Below, one piece after another: positions 5,506-7,981 of a stretch of DNA of 7,981 bases (within the stretch, counting starts at the first letter, position 1; every line of letters begins with the position of its first letter). Made by a program: the position numbers and the translations under genes. Below the pieces are notes generated by a model, which saw nothing but the letters and a program-made list of their open reading frames with translations, was not told the DNA's origin and did not search any database. Origin of the DNA: Ignavibacteria bacterium (GTDB lineage: Bacteria; Bacteroidota; Ignavibacteria; Tepidaquicellales; OLB5). The DNA lies in contig JAOADS010000101.1 of NCBI GenBank assembly GCA_026417195.1, forward strand, positions 1-7,981, in the 5' to 3' direction.

Positions 5506-7710
5506 TTATCTGACCTTCATATACTTCAGTCTCATGGAATTTAGCAGAACAGTGACTATATCACTGAAAGCCATTAGCATTGAAGCCATTACCGGTGAAA
5601 CTGATATCCCGATCGGAACCAAGACTCCAGCTGCTATAGGTATAGCGGCTGCATTATAGAAGAAAGCCCAGAAGAGATTTTGCTTTATAATGCGTATAGT
5701 TTTGCGTGATATTTTAAACAGTGCTAAAATATTTTCAAGGTCTCCTTTAACAAGAATAATATCTGCAGAGCGTATCGCGATATCCTGTCCACTTCCTATA
5801 GCAATTCCAATATCTGCTTTTGAAAGAGCCGGAGCATCATTTATTCCATCGCCTATCATAGCTACTTTTCTTCCGCTTTCCTGATGTGAGTTTATTATTT
5901 CAAGTTTCCGGTGGGGGAGAACCTGAGCGACGTAATTATCAATTCCTAACTCTTTTGCTGTTTGTGAAGTTGTTTCTTTATTGTCTCCTGAAATTAACTC
6001 AACACGGAAATTCTCTTGTTTAAATGAGTCTATGACTTTTTTAGAGTTTTCCTTTATTCTGTCCTGAATTTGAATTTCACCAATCAGGCGATCGTTTTCC
6101 AAAAGATAAATGTTTCTGACTGATTCACTTAATTCAACTAATCCGCTCTTTTTAAGAAGTGCCGGTCCTCCAAGTTTGTAAGTTTTTCCTTCTATAGTTG
6201 CTTCGACGCCTACACCAGGTGTTATCCTGAAAGACTCGGGTCGTATAAGTTTATTGCCTGAAGACATGTATTCCGACACTATAGATTTTGCAATTGGATG
6301 TTCCGAATAATTCTCAACAGATGCTGCGATTTTGAGAATTTCTTCTTTTGAATAACCGTTTCGTGGTATAACATCTCTTATCCTGAAATCAGCATATGTC
6401 AGGGTACCTGTTTTGTCAAATAATATAGTGTCTATCTTATTAATTATTTCTATTGCTTCAGCATTGTTGAAAAGTATCTTATTTTCAGCAGCTTTTCCAA
6501 CGCCAAGAACGATTGCAATTGGTGTTGCAAGGCCAAGGGCACATGGACAAGCTATTATGAGGACTGCAACTGACTTCAGAAGGGAATAGCTTAGAGTTTC
6601 ACCTATAATCAGTTTCCATACAATGAATGTTACTATTGAAATTATTATCACAATCGGGACAAATACGGATGAAACTTTATCCGCTATTCTCTGAATTTTT
6701 GGCTTTGATTTCTGGGCATCTTTGACAAGCGTGATTATTCTTGAAAGATATGATTCACTGACTGGCTTTAAAGTTCTGATTTTCAGAAAGCCGTCTATGT
6801 TAAATGTTCCTCCTGTTACCTGAGTACCTGGGATTTTCTCAGCGGGATGAGATTCTCCTGTTATCATTGATTCATCTACACTTGAGGAACCCTCAAGAAC
6901 CAAACCGTCAACGGGTATTCTTTCACCGGGTTTTACAATTACGATATCTTCTTTTCTTACTTTTCTTATAGGTATCTCTGTTTCGTTTCCGTTTCGAAGA
7001 ACGAGTGCCTTCTTTGCCTGCAGGCTCATCAACGATTTTATCACATACTGTGTTTTGCTTTTCAGTTTAAATTCAAGGAAATTTCCCAGCAGGATAAACG
7101 TAATTATCATAGCAGCGCTTTCAAAATAAACTGTCTGTTCAGTTTCACCTGATATTCCGGGCCAAAGCATTATTATTACACTGTAGAAGTATGCAGACAG
7201 AGTTCCTATTGCTATCAGAGAATCCATACCCGGAGATAATGTCTTCGTTTCTGTAATGAATCCTTTTATGAATTTTAGCCCGCACCAGAAGATAACTATA
7301 GTTGAAAGAGGTAAAGCAATAAGATTTGCAACCTGGTATGAAATCAGGTTAAAGAAACTGAAATGTTCTTTCATACCAAGAATTACTATAACTGAAGAGA
7401 GGGTTATGGCGGTGATTATCTTAACTATATAAATACGGTTTGTTTTTCTTCTCTCAATTTCTGCAGATAGTTCTTCTCTGTCATCTTCGGATATTGTTGC
7501 CCTGTATCCGATTTTTTCTATTTCTCTTTTTACCTGATTTAAATCACATTTTCCGTTTTCAAATTCAACGGTTGCAGTTTCAGAGCCAAGTTCAACACTG
7601 ACTTTTTTTATGCCCTCAATTTTGTTTAATGCTTTTTCTATTCTCGTGACACATGAAGGACAATCCATACCTTCAATGTCAAACTCGATACTGGTCATTA
7701 AATCTTTCAT
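5506..7710 (-). CDS. copA: Copper-type heavy-metal-translocating P1B ATPase
   Basis: This is a 734-residue inner-membrane ATPase that exports Cu+ (or Ag+) from the cytosol at the cost of ATP. Domains in order: one HMA metal-binding domain (about 7-73) with GMDCPSC (C17, C20); membrane helices about 95-113, 127-146, 164-184 and 194-212; actuator domain with TGES (284-287); helices near 348-366 and 378-406 with the CPC metal site (388-390) followed by ALGLATP; phosphorylation site DKTGTLT (432-438, D432 phosphorylated); SEHP (469-472) and GVGVEATIEG (499-508) in the ATP-binding domain; GDGINDAP (620-627); and two last helices with YN (685-686). CPCALGLATP plus YN indicates the Cu+ subgroup. The last helix has MAFSD (713-717) where Cu+ pumps usually have MxxSS. 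The ATG is 2 bases after the SDR stop. A second ATG at codon 5 is possible. No metal-regulator gene is visible. Confidence 0.93.
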   Translation of the reverse strand: MKDLMTSIEFDIEGMDCPSCVTRIEKALNKIEGIKKVSVELGSETATVEFENGKCDLNQVKREIEKIGYRATISEDDREELSAEIERRKTNRIYIVKIITAITLSSVIVILGMKEHFSFFNLISYQVANLIALPLSTIVIFWCGLKFIKGFITETKTLSPGMDSLIAIGTLSAYFYSVIIMLWPGISGETEQTVYFESAAMIITFILLGNFLEFKLKSKTQYVIKSLMSLQAKKALVLRNGNETEIPIRKVRKEDIVIVKPGERIPVDGLVLEGSSSVDESMITGESHPAEKIPGTQVTGGTFNIDGFLKIRTLKPVSESYLSRIITLVKDAQKSKPKIQRIADKVSSVFVPIVIIISIVTFIVWKLIIGETLSYSLLKSVAVLIIACPCALGLATPIAIVLGVGKAAENKILFNNAEAIEIINKIDTILFDKTGTLTYADFRIRDVIPRNGYSKEEILKIAASVENYSEHPIAKSIVSEYMSSGNKLIRPESFRITPGVGVEATIEGKTYKLGGPALLKKSGLVELSESVRNIYLLENDRLIGEIQIQDRIKENSKKVIDSFKQENFRVELISGDNKETTSQTAKELGIDNYVAQVLPHRKLEIINSHQESGRKVAMIGDGINDAPALSKADIGIAIGSGQDIAIRSADIILVKGDLENILALFKISRKTIRIIKQNLFWAFFYNAAAIPIAAGVLVPIGISVSPVMASMLMAFSDIVTVLLNSMRLKYMKVR

Positions 7711-7712
7711 GT

Positions 7713-7981
7713 TTATTTATTATGCGTAATTCTATGAATTACCATAGATGAAGCTTGTTTATTTGCTAAAAGTATAATTTCAGCTATAACGACATTTTCG
7801 GGGCGTGAAGCAGCCCATACTACCGCTTCAGCTACGTCTTCCGGAGTCAGAGGCTCTATACCATTATAAACAGCTTTAGCCCTTTTTTTATCTCCTCTGA
7901 AACGTACTATACTGAATTCAGTTTCAACAAGTCCGGGGTCAATTGTTGTTACACGTATATTAGTGTCAACCAGGTCTGTTC
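7713..7981 (-). CDS. Short-chain dehydrogenase/reductase, C-terminal part (5' end outside window)
   Basis: 88 residues are visible, ending at TAA (7713-7715). The frame is open to the window edge. It shows the C-terminal half of a classical SDR: IRVTTIDPGLVETEFS (8-23), the strand plus PG(L/V).T motif that follows the catalytic Tyr/Lys helix and contributes to cofactor binding, then VRFRGDKKRA (25-34) and LTPEDVAEAVVWAASRP (44-60). The EFSxVRFxGD and TPEDVAEAV.W pattern, and the end in ..VHR-like residues, resemble the YdfG group (NADP-dependent 3-hydroxy acid/serine dehydrogenases). I rate that sub-assignment as likely but unproven. The Rossmann N-terminus and catalytic residues are off the window. 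It is followed after 2 bases by the Cu-ATPase ATG, so the two are probably co-transcribed and translationally linked. Confidence 0.85.
   Translation of the reverse strand, partial: TDLVDTNIRVTTIDPGLVETEFSIVRFRGDKKRAKAVYNGIEPLTPEDVAEAVVWAASRPENVVIAEIILLANKQASSMVIHRITHNK

Noticed and set aside
5690..5884. Plus-strand open frame opposite the Cu-ATPase
   Set aside because: Antisense to the conserved GDGINDAP region of the ATPase. Openness is explained by codon constraint on the other strand.

Overview
The window is AT-rich and most of its coding lies on the minus strand. Several traits point to the Bacteroidota/Chlorobi/Ignavibacteria group. No start codon has a clear Shine-Dalgarno sequence. 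The tRNA gene has a TTG-N20-TAnnTTTG promoter, the Bacteroidota-type form. There is a run of Bacteroidota-like outer-membrane beta-barrel proteins with signal peptides ending in SQ, and a DUF3467 protein is present. An Ignavibacteria-like or related lineage is my best guess, but this is inference from sequence character and not from a database match.

Layout of the plus strand, left to right: the 3' end of a TPR protein gene (3-353); a tRNA-Asn(GTT) gene (428-501) with its own promoter and a hairpin terminator; and a small DUF3467 gene (561-899).

Layout of the minus strand, read in the direction of transcription (right to left): the 3' end of a short-chain dehydrogenase gene (7713-7981, cut by the edge), then 2 bp later a copper-type P1B ATPase gene (5506-7710). 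Next comes a decayed fragment of an outer-membrane beta-barrel gene (about 5316-5442), which is not an open gene and was found by translating the gap. A perfect 22-bp palindrome (5280-5301), probably a terminator, follows. After it is a compact run of four mutually related secreted beta-barrel genes (4508-5245, 3680-4453, 2916-3683, 2009-2893), and the run closes with an LptF/LptG-type lipopolysaccharide-export permease gene (896-1999). The permease gene meets DUF3467 tail to tail with overlapping stop codons.

How the genes may work together: the four barrels plus the LPS-transport permease form a probable cell-envelope operon (gaps of 54, -4, 22 and 9 bp). The barrels share a fixed set of motifs (an N-terminal LKG, a central PFxG(F/A)EL, a late GxKY segment, an LND loop, and a final beta-strand). 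They look like products of repeated tandem duplication, with at least one more copy lost to decay. The SDR and Cu-ATPase genes form a separate upstream transcription unit. The most interesting item is the barrel array with its remnant. I see no defence, CRISPR, phage or transposon system.
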